Below are positions 7,502-16,493 of a stretch of DNA of 53,047 nucleotides, piece after piece. The notes under the pieces were generated by a model that saw only the letters and a list, made by a program, of their open reading frames with translations, ran no database searches and was not told where the DNA came from. The stretch's first letter is position 1; each line of letters begins with the position of its first letter. The stretch spans positions 1 to 53,047 of the forward strand of contig JACRDS010000075.1 in assembly GCA_016212825.1 (NCBI GenBank), read 5' to 3'. Origin of the DNA: Elusimicrobiota bacterium (GTDB lineage: Bacteria; Elusimicrobiota; Elusimicrobia; UBA1565; UBA9628). A program made the translations under genes and the position numbers.

Positions 7502-10399
7502 TCAATACGGGAAGACTTGGTCCAGGCCCTTCTCCTCGAACTCCCCCAGCTTCTTGAGCGCGTCGAGCGCCACCCGGTCCCGGTTGCCCAGGATGTAGGC
7601 GGTCATGGGCCGCTGCTTGAAGCGGCGGGAGAACGCGGCCAGGTCGTCGAGCCGGTACTTCAGGACCCGGGCGAAGCGCTCGGGCCGCGGGTCGCCGGAG
7701 AGGCCCTGGTCCTCCCAGCCCATGACCGCTCCGGGGATGGAGCGGAACTGGATGGGGTTGGTGCGGTAGCCCTCCTCGATGCCCTTGGCCGTCTCGGAGA
7801 GGCGCTGGGGGGAGAGCGGAGGCTCCCGGAGCAGGCGGCGCAGCAGCTCGGTCGCCTCCACGGTCTTGTCCGCCTGGGTGCCGAGGTAGCCCCAGACCTG
7901 GTTCTCGTCGCCCTTCCGGGCCGCGCCCTGGTAGCCGCCGCTGGCCTGGTAGGCCAGGGCCCGGGCCTCGCGCACCTCCTGGAAGATCAGAGAGCTCATG
8001 CCCCCGCCCAGGTAGCCGGAGAGGAACTGGTAGTCCACCGCGTGCGCGGGGTCGAGCACCTCGTCGGCCGCGAAGAGGCCGATCTGCGACTGCAGCATGT
8101 CCCGGTGCGTGAAGAGGACCTTGTCCCCGGCGGGCTTGAGATAGCGCACCTGGCGGTAGGCCGGCGGGTCCTGGTACCGGCGCGGCCCCCGGTCGATGAG
8201 GCGCGCCAGCTCGCCGGGGGAGCGGCTCCCCACGTAGGACACGCGGCGCTTGTAGTCCCAGAGCCGCCGCGCCAGGGCCTTCAAGGCGTCATCCTTGAGG
8301 GTCTTGAGCTCCGCGTCGGAGAGCTCCAGCAGGACCGTGGATTCCGGCCCGCGCTCGGCCAGCTCGGAGAGGGCGTGATGGATGTAGGCCGGGTTCTTCT
8401 TGTTGTCCGCGTGCGCCCCGATCTCGACTTCGACCATCTTGGCCAACGTGTCCGGCTCGGTGGCGGGCGAGTCGAAGTGCTCCCAGAGCAGCTGCAGGGA
8501 GGGCCAGAGGTTCTTCTCCAGGCCGCTCAAGGTGACGCCGGAGTCCTGCTCGGCGCAGGAGACGTGCAGGCTGGTGCCCAGGGAGTAGAGCCTCTTCTTG
8601 AACTCCTCGGCGGAGAGCTTCCCCGCGCCCGCGAGGTCCAGCAGGTCCAGGGCCGAGCACAAAGACCGCTCGCTGCGGCGGCCCAGGTCGAAGTCCCAGG
8701 TCAAGGAGAAAAGGTCGTTGACCGGGTTGGCCGCGGCGTAGAGCCGGCCCTCGGGCAGTTCGGTCAAGGTGTAGTCCCGGCCCGCCACCACCCAGCGCGG
8801 CTCCACCGGCGCGGCGGGGAGGCTGACGATCTCGTCGAAGAACGCGGACTGGCGGCCGGGCTTGATGTCGAGCTTGGTGAACTCCGGCTTGGCCATGGAC
8901 ACCAGCGTCGGCTGGCCCTGGCGCCGGTAGGCCGCGACCCGGTCCTCGCCCAGGTACTTCTTGGCCACCCTTAGGACCTCTGCCTTGCTCACGCGGCGCA
9001 GGCGCTCCAGCCAGGCCGCGCTCTTGGTCCAAGGCTCGAAGCGCAGGAAGGATTCCGCCATGAAGGAGGCCCGGTTCTCGTTGCTCTCGAGCCCGGCCTT
9101 CTGCCCGACCTCGAAGTTCGTGATCACGGCCGCGATATCCTCGTCCGAGAACGCCCCGGACTTGAGCTTGGCCGCGGCGGCCAGCAGGAGGGCTTCGGCC
9201 TCCTCCAGCTTCTGGTCCTTCTTGGGCACGGCCCACATCTGCCAGACCCCGCCCTCGTTGAGGAACTCGGGGCCGGAGCTGGCGGCCTTCACTTTCTGGG
9301 CCTGGACCAGGTCCAGGTCGATGATGCCGGTGCGGGAGTTGGACATGAGCATGTCCATCACGGTCAGGGCGTCGGCGTCCGGATGGGAGGCCGGGACCGT
9401 CTGCCAGGCGAGCACGGCCTTCTCCTCGGCCTCGTACTTGACCTCCACGCGCTCCACGCCCTTGGGCTTGACGATCGCGTAAGGCTCCGGCTTGGGGAGG
9501 GGCTTGGGCTTCCAGACGCCGAAGTATTTCGAGATGAGCTGGAGCATGGCCTCGCGGTCGAAGTCCCCGGAGAGCGCGACGGCCATGTTGTTGGGGACGT
9601 AGTTGGCCCCGTAGTAGGCGTACATCTTGGCCAAGGACGGGTTCTTGAGGTGCTCCACCGAGCCCAGCACGGTGCGGCCGTAGGGGTGCTCCTTCCAGAC
9701 CTGCCGGTCCAGGGCCTCGCCCAGGATGCGCTCCGGGTTGTCCAAGGAGCGGTTCTTTTCCTCGTAGACCGTCTCGATCTCGGTCTGGAAGAGCCGGAAC
9801 ACGGGCTGCGCGAAGCGGTCGGCCTCCAGCCGGGCCCAGGCCTCGGCGCGGTTGGAGGGGATGCTGATGATGAAGACGGTGCTCTCGTTGGAGGTGTAGG
9901 CGTTGAGGCCGCGGGCGCCCAGCCGGCGGTAGGCCTGGGCCAGCTCGTTGGGGATGGCGTAGGTGGAGACCTGCACGTTGTACCGGTCGATCTCCTTATA
10001 GATGGCTTTGCGCTGCGCCGGGTCCGCGGTCCTGAAGAGCTTCTCGTAGAGGGCGGAGATGGCGTCGAGGGAGGGCTTCTCCTGGCCGTAGGCGCCGGTG
10101 CCCAGACGGCCCGAGCCCTTGAAGAGCATGTGCTCGAGGTAGTGGGCCATGCCCGTGGAATCGGCCGGGTCCTGACGGCTGCCGGCGCGCGTCGCGATCC
10201 AGGCCGTGATGCGGGGCTCCTGGCGATAGGGGGAGAGATAGACGGTCAGGCCGTTGGGCAGGCGGTGGATGGTGACCGCCATGGGGTCGGCCGGCAGAGG
10301 CGCGTCGAGGGTCTCCGGGACCTTGGGCATCCAGGTCTGGGCCGAGGCCGGGAGCGCGGCGCACAGGACGAAAGCGGCGAAGAGCAAGGGTCTTCTCAT
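7502..10399 (-). CDS. exported M16 family zinc metallopeptidase (two M16 repeats)
   Basis: This 965-residue protein is a pitrilysin/insulinase-family peptidase. A signal peptide (about residues 1-21, ending PASAQ) is followed by the inverted zinc motif HYLEH, with His86, Glu89 and His90. The distal metal-ligand region lies in TVYEEKN about 75 residues later. The N-terminal half is the catalytic M16 domain. The C-terminal half (from about 520) is the second, inactive-type M16 repeat, which closes the chamber around the peptide substrate. The open frame extends far upstream to 11068, but the ATG at 10399 gives the signal peptide and has a -10-like box 7 bases before it. It is divergent from the membrane protein at 10427, and the spermidine-synthase-like gene follows directly. 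Confidence 0.92.
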   Translation of the reverse strand: MRRPLLFAAFVLCAALPASAQTWMPKVPETLDAPLPADPMAVTIHRLPNGLTVYLSPYRQEPRITAWIATRAGSRQDPADSTGMAHYLEHMLFKGSGRLGTGAYGQEKPSLDAISALYEKLFRTADPAQRKAIYKEIDRYNVQVSTYAIPNELAQAYRRLGARGLNAYTSNESTVFIISIPSNRAEAWARLEADRFAQPVFRLFQTEIETVYEEKNRSLDNPERILGEALDRQVWKEHPYGRTVLGSVEHLKNPSLAKMYAYYGANYVPNNMAVALSGDFDREAMLQLISKYFGVWKPKPLPKPEPYAIVKPKGVERVEVKYEAEEKAVLAWQTVPASHPDADALTVMDMLMSNSRTGIIDLDLVQAQKVKAASSGPEFLNEGGVWQMWAVPKKDQKLEEAEALLLAAAAKLKSGAFSDEDIAAVITNFEVGQKAGLESNENRASFMAESFLRFEPWTKSAAWLERLRRVSKAEVLRVAKKYLGEDRVAAYRRQGQPTLVSMAKPEFTKLDIKPGRQSAFFDEIVSLPAAPVEPRWVVAGRDYTLTELPEGRLYAAANPVNDLFSLTWDFDLGRRSERSLCSALDLLDLAGAGKLSAEEFKKRLYSLGTSLHVSCAEQDSGVTLSGLEKNLWPSLQLLWEHFDSPATEPDTLAKMVEVEIGAHADNKKNPAYIHHALSELAERGPESTVLLELSDAELKTLKDDALKALARRLWDYKRRVSYVGSRSPGELARLIDRGPRRYQDPPAYRQVRYLKPAGDKVLFTHRDMLQSQIGLFAADEVLDPAHAVDYQFLSGYLGGGMSSLIFQEVREARALAYQASGGYQGAARKGDENQVWGYLGTQADKTVEATELLRRLLREPPLSPQRLSETAKGIEEGYRTNPIQFRSIPGAVMGWEDQGLSGDPRPERFARVLKYRLDDLAAFSRRFKQRPMTAYILGNRDRVALDALKKLGEFEEKGLDQVFPY

Positions 10400-10426
10400 G
10401 GCGGGTATGTTACAATACCCTAGGCC
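10400..10426. promoter_or_regulatory. 27-bp divergent promoter region
   Basis: Only 27 bases separate two divergent start codons. On the plus strand an extended -10 motif, TGT-TACAAT (10408-10416), ends 10 bases before the ATG at 10427. On the minus strand TAACAT (complement of 10407-10412) ends 7 bases before the ATG at 10399. The two hexamers overlap almost completely, so initiation in one direction should compete with the other. Both mRNAs would have little or no 5' leader. Confidence 0.5.
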
Positions 10427-11125
10427 ATGGAGAACACCGCCATACTCGCGACCGCGGCGTCCTTGGGCCTCATCCACACCGTGCTGGGGCCGGACCACTA
10501 CATCCCCTTCGCGGCCCTGTCCCAAGCCCGAGGCTGGTCCGACTCCAAGACCGCGCTCATCACCGTCCTCTGCGGGGTCGGACATGTGGCCAGCTCCGTG
10601 CTCATCGGGCTGGCCGGCATCGCTTTGGGCTCGGCCGTCTCGCGCCTGGAATGGCTCGAAGGCCTGCGCGGCGACCTGGCGGGCTGGCTGCTGCTCTGCT
10701 TCGGCCTGGCCTACATGCTCTGGGGCGTCAAGCACGCGCTCAGGGGACGCAGGCACGCCCATGTCCACAGCCACGCCGACGAAGGCCCGCACGCGCACGA
10801 GCATGCCCACCAAGCCCTGCACGCGCACCCGCACGGAGAGGAGTCGTCCGTCACGCCGTGGGCGCTCTTCATCGTGTTCGTGTTCGGCCCCTGCGAGCCG
10901 CTCATCCCGGTACTCATGTATCCGGCCATGAAGACGGGCCTGGGACTGGCCATGGCCGCGGCGGCGGTGTTCTCGGCCGCGACGCTGGCGGCCATGCTGG
11001 TCTGCGTCTTCCTGCTCCTGCGCGGCCTGAGCTCCGTCCCGGCGCAGAGGCTGGAGCGCTACGCGCACGCCCTGGCCGGCTTCGCCATCTTCGCCTGCGG
11101 CGTGGCGGTCAAGGCCGGGCTCTGA
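10427..11125 (+). CDS. UreH/NicO-like membrane protein with histidine-rich loop (probable metal transporter)
   Basis: This 232-residue protein has about six membrane segments. An early LGPDHY motif (residues 20-25) and a later FGPCEPLIP motif (about 151-159) match the paired acidic or polar membrane signatures of the NicO/UreH/TauE-like transporter group. Between them (about residues 107-135) is a cytoplasmic or periplasmic loop packed with His (HAHVHSHADEG... HEHAHQ... HAHPHG), typical of Ni, Co or Zn binding. It probably moves a transition metal. No urease or hydrogenase gene lies in the window. The 3' end overlaps the convergent rlmN gene by 17 bases. Which metal is carried cannot be read from the sequence. 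Confidence 0.75.
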   Translation: MENTAILATAASLGLIHTVLGPDHYIPFAALSQARGWSDSKTALITVLCGVGHVASSVLIGLAGIALGSAVSRLEWLEGLRGDLAGWLLLCFGLAYMLWGVKHALRGRRHAHVHSHADEGPHAHEHAHQALHAHPHGEESSVTPWALFIVFVFGPCEPLIPVLMYPAMKTGLGLAMAAAAVFSAATLAAMLVCVFLLLRGLSSVPAQRLERYAHALAGFAIFACGVAVKAGL

Positions 11126-12131
11126 GCTGCCCGCAGGCCGCGTCGATGTCCGCGCCGCGCTGGCGCCGCGCGTGCGCCACCACTCCGCGCGCGGCGAGCT
11201 CGGCCAGGAAGCGCTCCTGCGCCGCGTCGTCCGAGGCCTCGTAGGGCGCGCCGGTGGAGCTGTAGCGCAGCAGGTTGACGTGCATCTGCCGGCCGCGGAG
11301 CAGAGCGGCCAGGCGCCGGGCGTGCTCCGGAGAGTCGTTGACGCCCTTGAGCAGGCAGTACTGGACGGTGACCGTGCGGCGGTTGCGGGCCTGGAAGCGG
11401 CCGGCGGCGGCCAGGATGTCCAGGAGGGGATAGCGCCTGGCCGGGGGCAGCAGGCGCGCGCGGGTCTCGTCGTCGGGCGCGTGCAGGGAGACCGCGAGCT
11501 TGACCGGCAGGCCGGAGTCGAACAGGGCGTGGATGCCGGGCACGATGCCCGCGGTGGAGACCATGATCTGCCGGCAGCCCAGCACGTCCAGGGAGGGCTC
11601 GGTCAGCCGCCGGATGGCGGCGAGCACGGCTTCGAGGTTGAGCAGGGGCTCGCCCATGCCCATGAACACCGCCGTCTGCACGCGCCGGCCCAAGGCCGCG
11701 GCCTGGCGCCGCAGGGCCCGGTACTGCTCGACCATCTCGCCGGCGGTCAGGTCCCGCTCGAAGCCGGAGCGTCCCGTGGCGCAGAAGCCGCAGCCCAGCG
11801 CGCAGCCGACCTGGGAGGAGAGGCAGCCGGCGGCGCGGTCCGCCCGGTAGTCCGGCATGAGCACGCTCTCCACGGCGCGCCCGTCCGCCAGCCGCAGGAG
11901 CAGCTTGACCGTGCCGTCCGCGGAGACCCGGCGCTGCGCCAGGCTCGTGGAGCCGCCCGGCAGTTCGCGCTCGAGCCGCTCCGCGAGACCTTTGGGCAGG
12001 GAGCCCGGCAGCTCCCGGCAGCGATAGAAGCTGCGCATGATCCGGACCGCGTTGGCGGGGTTGCAGCCCCAGCGCGCCAGGAGCGCCTCGAGGTCGGCTA
12101 GCGTCAGGTCGGCGAGGGAGGATCTCGGCAT
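11109..12131 (-). CDS. rlmN: 23S rRNA (adenine2503-C2)-methyltransferase RlmN
   Basis: This 340-residue radical-SAM enzyme methylates C2 of A2503 in 23S rRNA (and A37 in some tRNAs). The radical-SAM cluster motif CALGCGFC supplies Cys110, Cys114 and Cys117. The family motif GMGEPLLN is near residue 157, and the C-terminal GADIDAACGQL holds the conserved resolving Cys333. The length is close to the usual 340-380 residues. It starts 13 bases after the stop of the GT-C gene, so it may be the last gene of the long minus-strand run. Its 3' end overlaps the convergent membrane gene by 17 bases. Confidence 0.95.
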   Translation of the reverse strand: MPRSSLADLTLADLEALLARWGCNPANAVRIMRSFYRCRELPGSLPKGLAERLERELPGGSTSLAQRRVSADGTVKLLLRLADGRAVESVLMPDYRADRAAGCLSSQVGCALGCGFCATGRSGFERDLTAGEMVEQYRALRRQAAALGRRVQTAVFMGMGEPLLNLEAVLAAIRRLTEPSLDVLGCRQIMVSTAGIVPGIHALFDSGLPVKLAVSLHAPDDETRARLLPPARRYPLLDILAAAGRFQARNRRTVTVQYCLLKGVNDSPEHARRLAALLRGRQMHVNLLRYSSTGAPYEASDDAAQERFLAELAARGVVAHARRQRGADIDAACGQLRARP

Positions 12132-12144
12132 CGGCAGTCGCGCT

Positions 12145-13872
12145 CTAATCGCCGCAAGCCCGCGACATGTTCGCGCGAGCCAGCGCGAACCGCGGCTCGG
12201 CCGAGGACGCCCGCTGCAGGCGCAGGCAGGCTTGGCTCCTCTGCCCCGCGAGCAGGGCGGTGGTCCCGATCAGGAAGTCCAGACGCTTCAGCGGGGCTCC
12301 GTCGCGCTCCAGACGCCTCAGGTCCCTGAGAGTCTCCTCCGGGCGACGCTCGGCGAGCCGCCCCACGATCTGCGCCAGGCGCCGCCGCGCCGCCAGGAAC
12401 CCGGGGGCAGGCAGGACCCGGAAGACGGCGATCCGCTCTTGCGCATCCGCGTAGACGCGCGCGAAGCGCGCGGAGTCCCGCAGGCGCTCGGTCATGACGG
12501 CCGAGTGCAGGTCCAGCTGGGCGCCGCGCGAAGGGACGGTCGGCACGCGCAGCCGCGACTCATCCGCCACGACGTACCGGGCGTCGTGTGACTGGAGATA
12601 CTCGAAAAAGGCATCCGGGTCCTCGTAATAGAAATAGTCGAACGCCTTGCGCCCCGTGTTGAGGCAGAAGGACTGCCGGTAAGGCGCCACGAACACATCT
12701 TCCGCAGACGTGTCGGCTCGCACCCAAGCGAAGAAGCGCTGGGGCCCCCGCGACGAGGCGTCGCCGCCGGACGGGGCGCGCCGCGCCTGGACGACGTTGC
12801 CGCTCAACGCCGCCGCGCAGATCGCGGCGGCCAGGACCGCGGCTCCGCGACGGGAGGCCTTGAGGGCCGCGGCCAGCAGCAGCTCGTAGAGGAGCGGCAG
12901 GACCGGAAGGAGATACCTGCCGCTGTGGTTGACCCAGACCAAGCTCGCGCCGGAGTAAAGGACCAAGTACGCCAGCCTCGGACGAAGGCCCTCGCGCTCC
13001 GGGCTTCTCCAGCACAGCCAAAAGCCGCACGCCAGCGCCGGCCATATCGCGCAGCCCGCGAGCCAAGCCGGGACGCGGCCCTGCAAGGCTTCCCACGGGA
13101 CGAGCGTGAGCGGGATGTTCTCCAGGTAATATCCCAGGTTGCTCTTCACGGTCTCCAGCAGCAGCCCTAAAGCCGGCAGCAGGCCGCCGGTCTCGGGGAT
13201 CTCACCGAAATAAGACGCCGGAGCGCCCGAGAGCAGGAAGTTCCTCGCGTAGGGAGCCGCCATGATCCCCGCCGCCAAGGCCCCCGCCGCCCAGGCCCGG
13301 CGACCCGGGAATCGGCGCAAGGCGTAGGGCAGGACCGCGACGGCCAAGAGGAACCCATGCGGCCGTATCCAGGCGGCGAAAGAGACCCAGCAGACGAACG
13401 CCGCAAGAGGCCTGGCCTCGAGCCTGTCCAGCCACGCCAAGGCGGCCAGGCTCCAGAACAGGTACGCCGGCTCCGACATCAGCGAAGCCGCGTGCTTGAC
13501 GAGCAGCGGGTGCAGCGCGAACAAGACCGCGGCCCAACGCGTCCGGCCGCGCGGCAGCGCCCAGAAGCACGCCGCGGCCAGCAGCGTGAAGACCACGGAG
13601 AGCCAGGAGCCCGCCGGGATGCCGCCCAGAGCCAGGACCGGCGCCAGCAGCAGGGGATACCCGGGAAGCAGGTTGGTCGCCGGACTCTTGAACGGAAGCG
13701 TCTCGTCGTCGAAGTTGCCGTGGAGGATCGCGCGCGCCGCCAGCACGTGCCTGGCGTCGTCGTTGAAATAACCGGGGAAGGGCCGCGGGGCGCTGAGCGC
13801 GTAGAAGACGGCCAGACACAGGGATCCCGCCAGCCAGGCCAGCGGGATCGGCGTCATATCCCGTTCTGGCAT
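12145..13872 (-). CDS. GT-C type membrane glycosyltransferase (ArnT/PMT-like)
   Basis: This is an approximately 575-residue protein with about ten to twelve hydrophobic segments. The first external loop holds YFNDDARH (Asp38-Asp39), at the place where the ArnT/PMT/GT39-GT83 clan carries its catalytic acidic pair. The clan transfers a sugar from a polyprenyl-phosphate donor to a lipid or protein outside the inner membrane. The soluble C-terminal part (from about 430) ends in a short TPR-like stretch. The open frame runs to 15489, but upstream it is a shadow of the LuxC gene; the ATG at 13872 (or 13857) begins the first membrane helix. It lies 17 bases after the LuxC-fusion stop and 13 before rlmN. 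Its donor and acceptor are unknown. Confidence 0.75.
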   Translation of the reverse strand: MPERDMTPIPLAWLAGSLCLAVFYALSAPRPFPGYFNDDARHVLAARAILHGNFDDETLPFKSPATNLLPGYPLLLAPVLALGGIPAGSWLSVVFTLLAAACFWALPRGRTRWAAVLFALHPLLVKHAASLMSEPAYLFWSLAALAWLDRLEARPLAAFVCWVSFAAWIRPHGFLLAVAVLPYALRRFPGRRAWAAGALAAGIMAAPYARNFLLSGAPASYFGEIPETGGLLPALGLLLETVKSNLGYYLENIPLTLVPWEALQGRVPAWLAGCAIWPALACGFWLCWRSPEREGLRPRLAYLVLYSGASLVWVNHSGRYLLPVLPLLYELLLAAALKASRRGAAVLAAAICAAALSGNVVQARRAPSGGDASSRGPQRFFAWVRADTSAEDVFVAPYRQSFCLNTGRKAFDYFYYEDPDAFFEYLQSHDARYVVADESRLRVPTVPSRGAQLDLHSAVMTERLRDSARFARVYADAQERIAVFRVLPAPGFLAARRRLAQIVGRLAERRPEETLRDLRRLERDGAPLKRLDFLIGTTALLAGQRSQACLRLQRASSAEPRFALARANMSRACGD

Positions 13873-13889
13873 GGCGCCCGCTCTGCGAT

Positions 13890-16493
13890 TCAGGCCCGCT
13901 CGTCCACCGGGCTCTTGAGCTTGCCCGTGCGCGGGTTGCGCGGCAGCTCCCCCGGCTTGTGCAGGGACAGGGCCAGCTCGCGCAGGCTCCCGTCGGCGAG
14001 GCGCGACTGGAGCTTCTCCAGCCCGTGCAGCAGGGCGTGTCGGAGCCTCTTCTCCAGGGCCGGGCCGTCCTTGGCGGGCGTCTCCACGCGCACGGCCAAG
14101 GACTCCCCCTCCTCCCCGCCCAAAGCCGCGACCTGCACGGCCGAGACCGGCAGGCCCTTGAGGGCCGCCACGAAATCGCGGTGGCGCACGTTCATGTTGC
14201 CCACGGCCACCATGTCGTCGCAGCGCCCCAGCAGCTCGAAGCGCCGGGCCGGCCGGCCGCAGGCGCAAGGCCCATTCACGATGCGGCCCGCGTCGCCGAT
14301 GGCGTAGCGGATCAGGGGGAAGGCGTACTTGAGCAGGCTGGTGATCAGGATGCGGCCCGTCTCCCCGTCGCGCACCGGCCGCCCCTTCTCGTCGACGACC
14401 TCGATCCAGTTGAACTCGTCGATGGCGTGGTGCAGAGGGCCGCGCATGCAGGCGCACTGATAGCCCAGCTGGCCGCCGTCGTTGGCGCCGATGACCGAGG
14501 CGATGCGCTCGACCCGCAGGGCGGACTTGAGCCAGTCGTAGTCCGACGCGCTCATGGGCGAGCCGGCGTAGACCACCTTCTCCAGGGCCAGCCTGGGCTC
14601 GAGCGCCTTGGCCTGGCGCAGGAACGGCACCAGGAAGGTCGGGATGCCCTGCGCCGCGTTGAGGCGGAACTTGCGCCAGACCTCGACGAAGGTCTCCGGC
14701 TTGGAGTTGCCCGCGAAGGCGAAGGTGGCCAAGCCCAGACGGTCGTTGACGTGGTCGAAGGATACGAAGCTCCCGTAGAGGTCCCCGGCCAGCATGAAGT
14801 TGGCCAGCCGGTCCGAGGGCGCCAGACCCAGGCCGCGGAACACCTCGGCCCCGCCCGCGATCATGGCCTCCCAGTCGCGCTGGTCGTAGACCGAGAACTT
14901 CGGGGCGCCCGTGGAGCCGCCGCTGCGCGACACATAGCCCCCGCTCCAGGCGCCCGTGGCCAGGCCCTCGCCCTGGGGCGGCATGTTGGCTTCCATCTGG
15001 TCGCGGGTCAGCTCCGGCACGCGGACCAGGTCCGCGGCCGTCTCGACGCGCAGGCCCTTGAGCCGGCGGCCGTAGAAGCGCGAACGGCGCGCGGCGTCCA
15101 TGAGCCGGCGCAGGCGCGCGTCGACGAGCGTCTGCCGCTTCTCGCGCGAGAGCCGCTCCGCGCTGGTCCAGTCCCCGCGGCCGGGCAGCCGGCGCAGGAC
15201 CAGGCGCATGAACTGCGGCAGGTCCTGGGCCCCGTCGTGCGGGTCGTCGATCTCCCCCTCGGCCATATGCCCAAGCTCGAGCACCCTCAGGGCGCCCGCG
15301 TCCGAGAAGCGGTCCGCCAGGGCTTCTCCCTCGGCCTCGCCCGCGGCCAGTCCCACGGTCTGGATGTAGCCGCGCAAAGACGCCAGCTGCTCCAGGACGT
15401 CCGGGAGCCTCTTGAAGGGGACCAGGCGCAGGGTCCGGTGCAGGGGCGAGGGCGAGAGCGTCAGGTCCCGGTCCAGGATGACCGTCCAATCGAGGCGCCG
15501 GGCGGAGGCGCGCAAGGCCCCCTCGCCCCGGACCTCGGCCACCTCCGCGACGCCCCGCAGCTTCTGGATCTCCACGGCCGCGTCCGCGTCCACTCCGCCG
15601 GCAGGCATGTCCCGGCCCGTCTGGTCCAGGGCCTTGGGCAGGGCTTCCAGGAGCCGCCGCGCCTGCGCCTCCCCTTCCACATAGCAGGCCTGCGGAGCGG
15701 TGCAGGCGTTCTGGTCCCAGATGCTCATCTCGCGCGCCAGGCGCCGGGCCAGGTCCTCGGGCGTGCGCTCGGCCAGACCCCTTCTGGTGGCGACCGCGAC
15801 GCTGAGCTTGGGCCCGAACACGATGAGCCGCGAGCGCGCGGGCAGGCCGTCGCGCCAGCCGCGCACCGCGGACTCCCCGCCCCAGACCACGATGCCGTCG
15901 GCCTCGCGCTTGAACTCCGCGATGACGTCCGTCTGCTTCTGGGAGAACTGCACCACGGCCAAGGACCGCGAGATGAAGCCGTCCTCGTCGCTTTCGCGCA
16001 GGGACTCGATCAAGAGCGGGAGGAAGGCCCCTTCGGATGAGGACATCTTGAGGATGTTCACGTTGCGCGTGAGCAGACCCTCGACCAAGGACCCGGCCGC
16101 GCCCACGAACACGTTGCCGGCCAGCACGTGCAGGACCGTGCCCAGCGGCTCCCAGCGCTTGGCGCCCAGGCCCTCGTGGCCGGGCAGCTCCGCGTCCATC
16201 TTCCGGCGCAGCAGGTCCGCTTCGAAGGTCCAGCAGAGCTCCCGCAGGCCCAGGCGCACCATGGCCGGGGAGAAGCCGGTGACGCGGGGCAGGGTCTTCT
16301 CCGCAGCCCGGCGCAGGCGATAGGACGGGTCGGCCCAGCGCTCGCCGGTCCGGGAGAGCAGGCGCAGGACTTTATCGAGCGGATAGTCCGCGACCTGCTG
16401 GCGCAGCCCGGCGGCCTTGCGGCAGAGCGCCGCCGCTTGAGCCGCGGTGAGTTCGCCGTCCTTCCACTCCCCGAACCAGTACTGGGGCTTCAT
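13890..16493 (-). CDS. LuxC-like acyl-CoA/acyl-protein reductase fused to a PaaK-like adenylate-forming enzyme
   Basis: This 867-residue protein has two enzymes in one chain. Residues 1 to about 430 match the LuxC fatty-acid reductase fold (aldehyde-dehydrogenase superfamily, NADPH-dependent reduction of an acyl thioester to aldehyde). They contain GNVFVGAAGSLVEGLL near 127-141 and the likely catalytic Cys264 in NACTAPQ. Residues from about 440 to 867 are a phenylacetate-CoA-ligase-like adenylating domain: the P-loop-like SRSGGSTGAPK near 520, the Cys-rich YQCACMRG, CACGRPARRFELLGR, and the terminal NPRTGKLK lysine motif. LuxC proteins are normally about 480 residues and unfused. The ATG overlaps the LuxE stop in ATGA. 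A chain that both activates and reduces an acyl group is the simplest reading. The substrate is unknown. Confidence 0.85.
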   Translation of the reverse strand: MKPQYWFGEWKDGELTAAQAAALCRKAAGLRQQVADYPLDKVLRLLSRTGERWADPSYRLRRAAEKTLPRVTGFSPAMVRLGLRELCWTFEADLLRRKMDAELPGHEGLGAKRWEPLGTVLHVLAGNVFVGAAGSLVEGLLTRNVNILKMSSSEGAFLPLLIESLRESDEDGFISRSLAVVQFSQKQTDVIAEFKREADGIVVWGGESAVRGWRDGLPARSRLIVFGPKLSVAVATRRGLAERTPEDLARRLAREMSIWDQNACTAPQACYVEGEAQARRLLEALPKALDQTGRDMPAGGVDADAAVEIQKLRGVAEVAEVRGEGALRASARRLDWTVILDRDLTLSPSPLHRTLRLVPFKRLPDVLEQLASLRGYIQTVGLAAGEAEGEALADRFSDAGALRVLELGHMAEGEIDDPHDGAQDLPQFMRLVLRRLPGRGDWTSAERLSREKRQTLVDARLRRLMDAARRSRFYGRRLKGLRVETAADLVRVPELTRDQMEANMPPQGEGLATGAWSGGYVSRSGGSTGAPKFSVYDQRDWEAMIAGGAEVFRGLGLAPSDRLANFMLAGDLYGSFVSFDHVNDRLGLATFAFAGNSKPETFVEVWRKFRLNAAQGIPTFLVPFLRQAKALEPRLALEKVVYAGSPMSASDYDWLKSALRVERIASVIGANDGGQLGYQCACMRGPLHHAIDEFNWIEVVDEKGRPVRDGETGRILITSLLKYAFPLIRYAIGDAGRIVNGPCACGRPARRFELLGRCDDMVAVGNMNVRHRDFVAALKGLPVSAVQVAALGGEEGESLAVRVETPAKDGPALEKRLRHALLHGLEKLQSRLADGSLRELALSLHKPGELPRNPRTGKLKSPVDERA

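Noticed and set aside
10400-11068. N-terminal extension of the M16 peptidase
   Set aside because: The frame is open, but it is antisense to the histidine-rich membrane protein, and the signal peptide begins at 10399.
13873-15489. N-terminal extension of the GT-C glycosyltransferase
   Set aside because: This part of the frame overlaps the LuxC-PaaK gene in another phase and gives a Pro/Gly/Arg-rich translation without domains.
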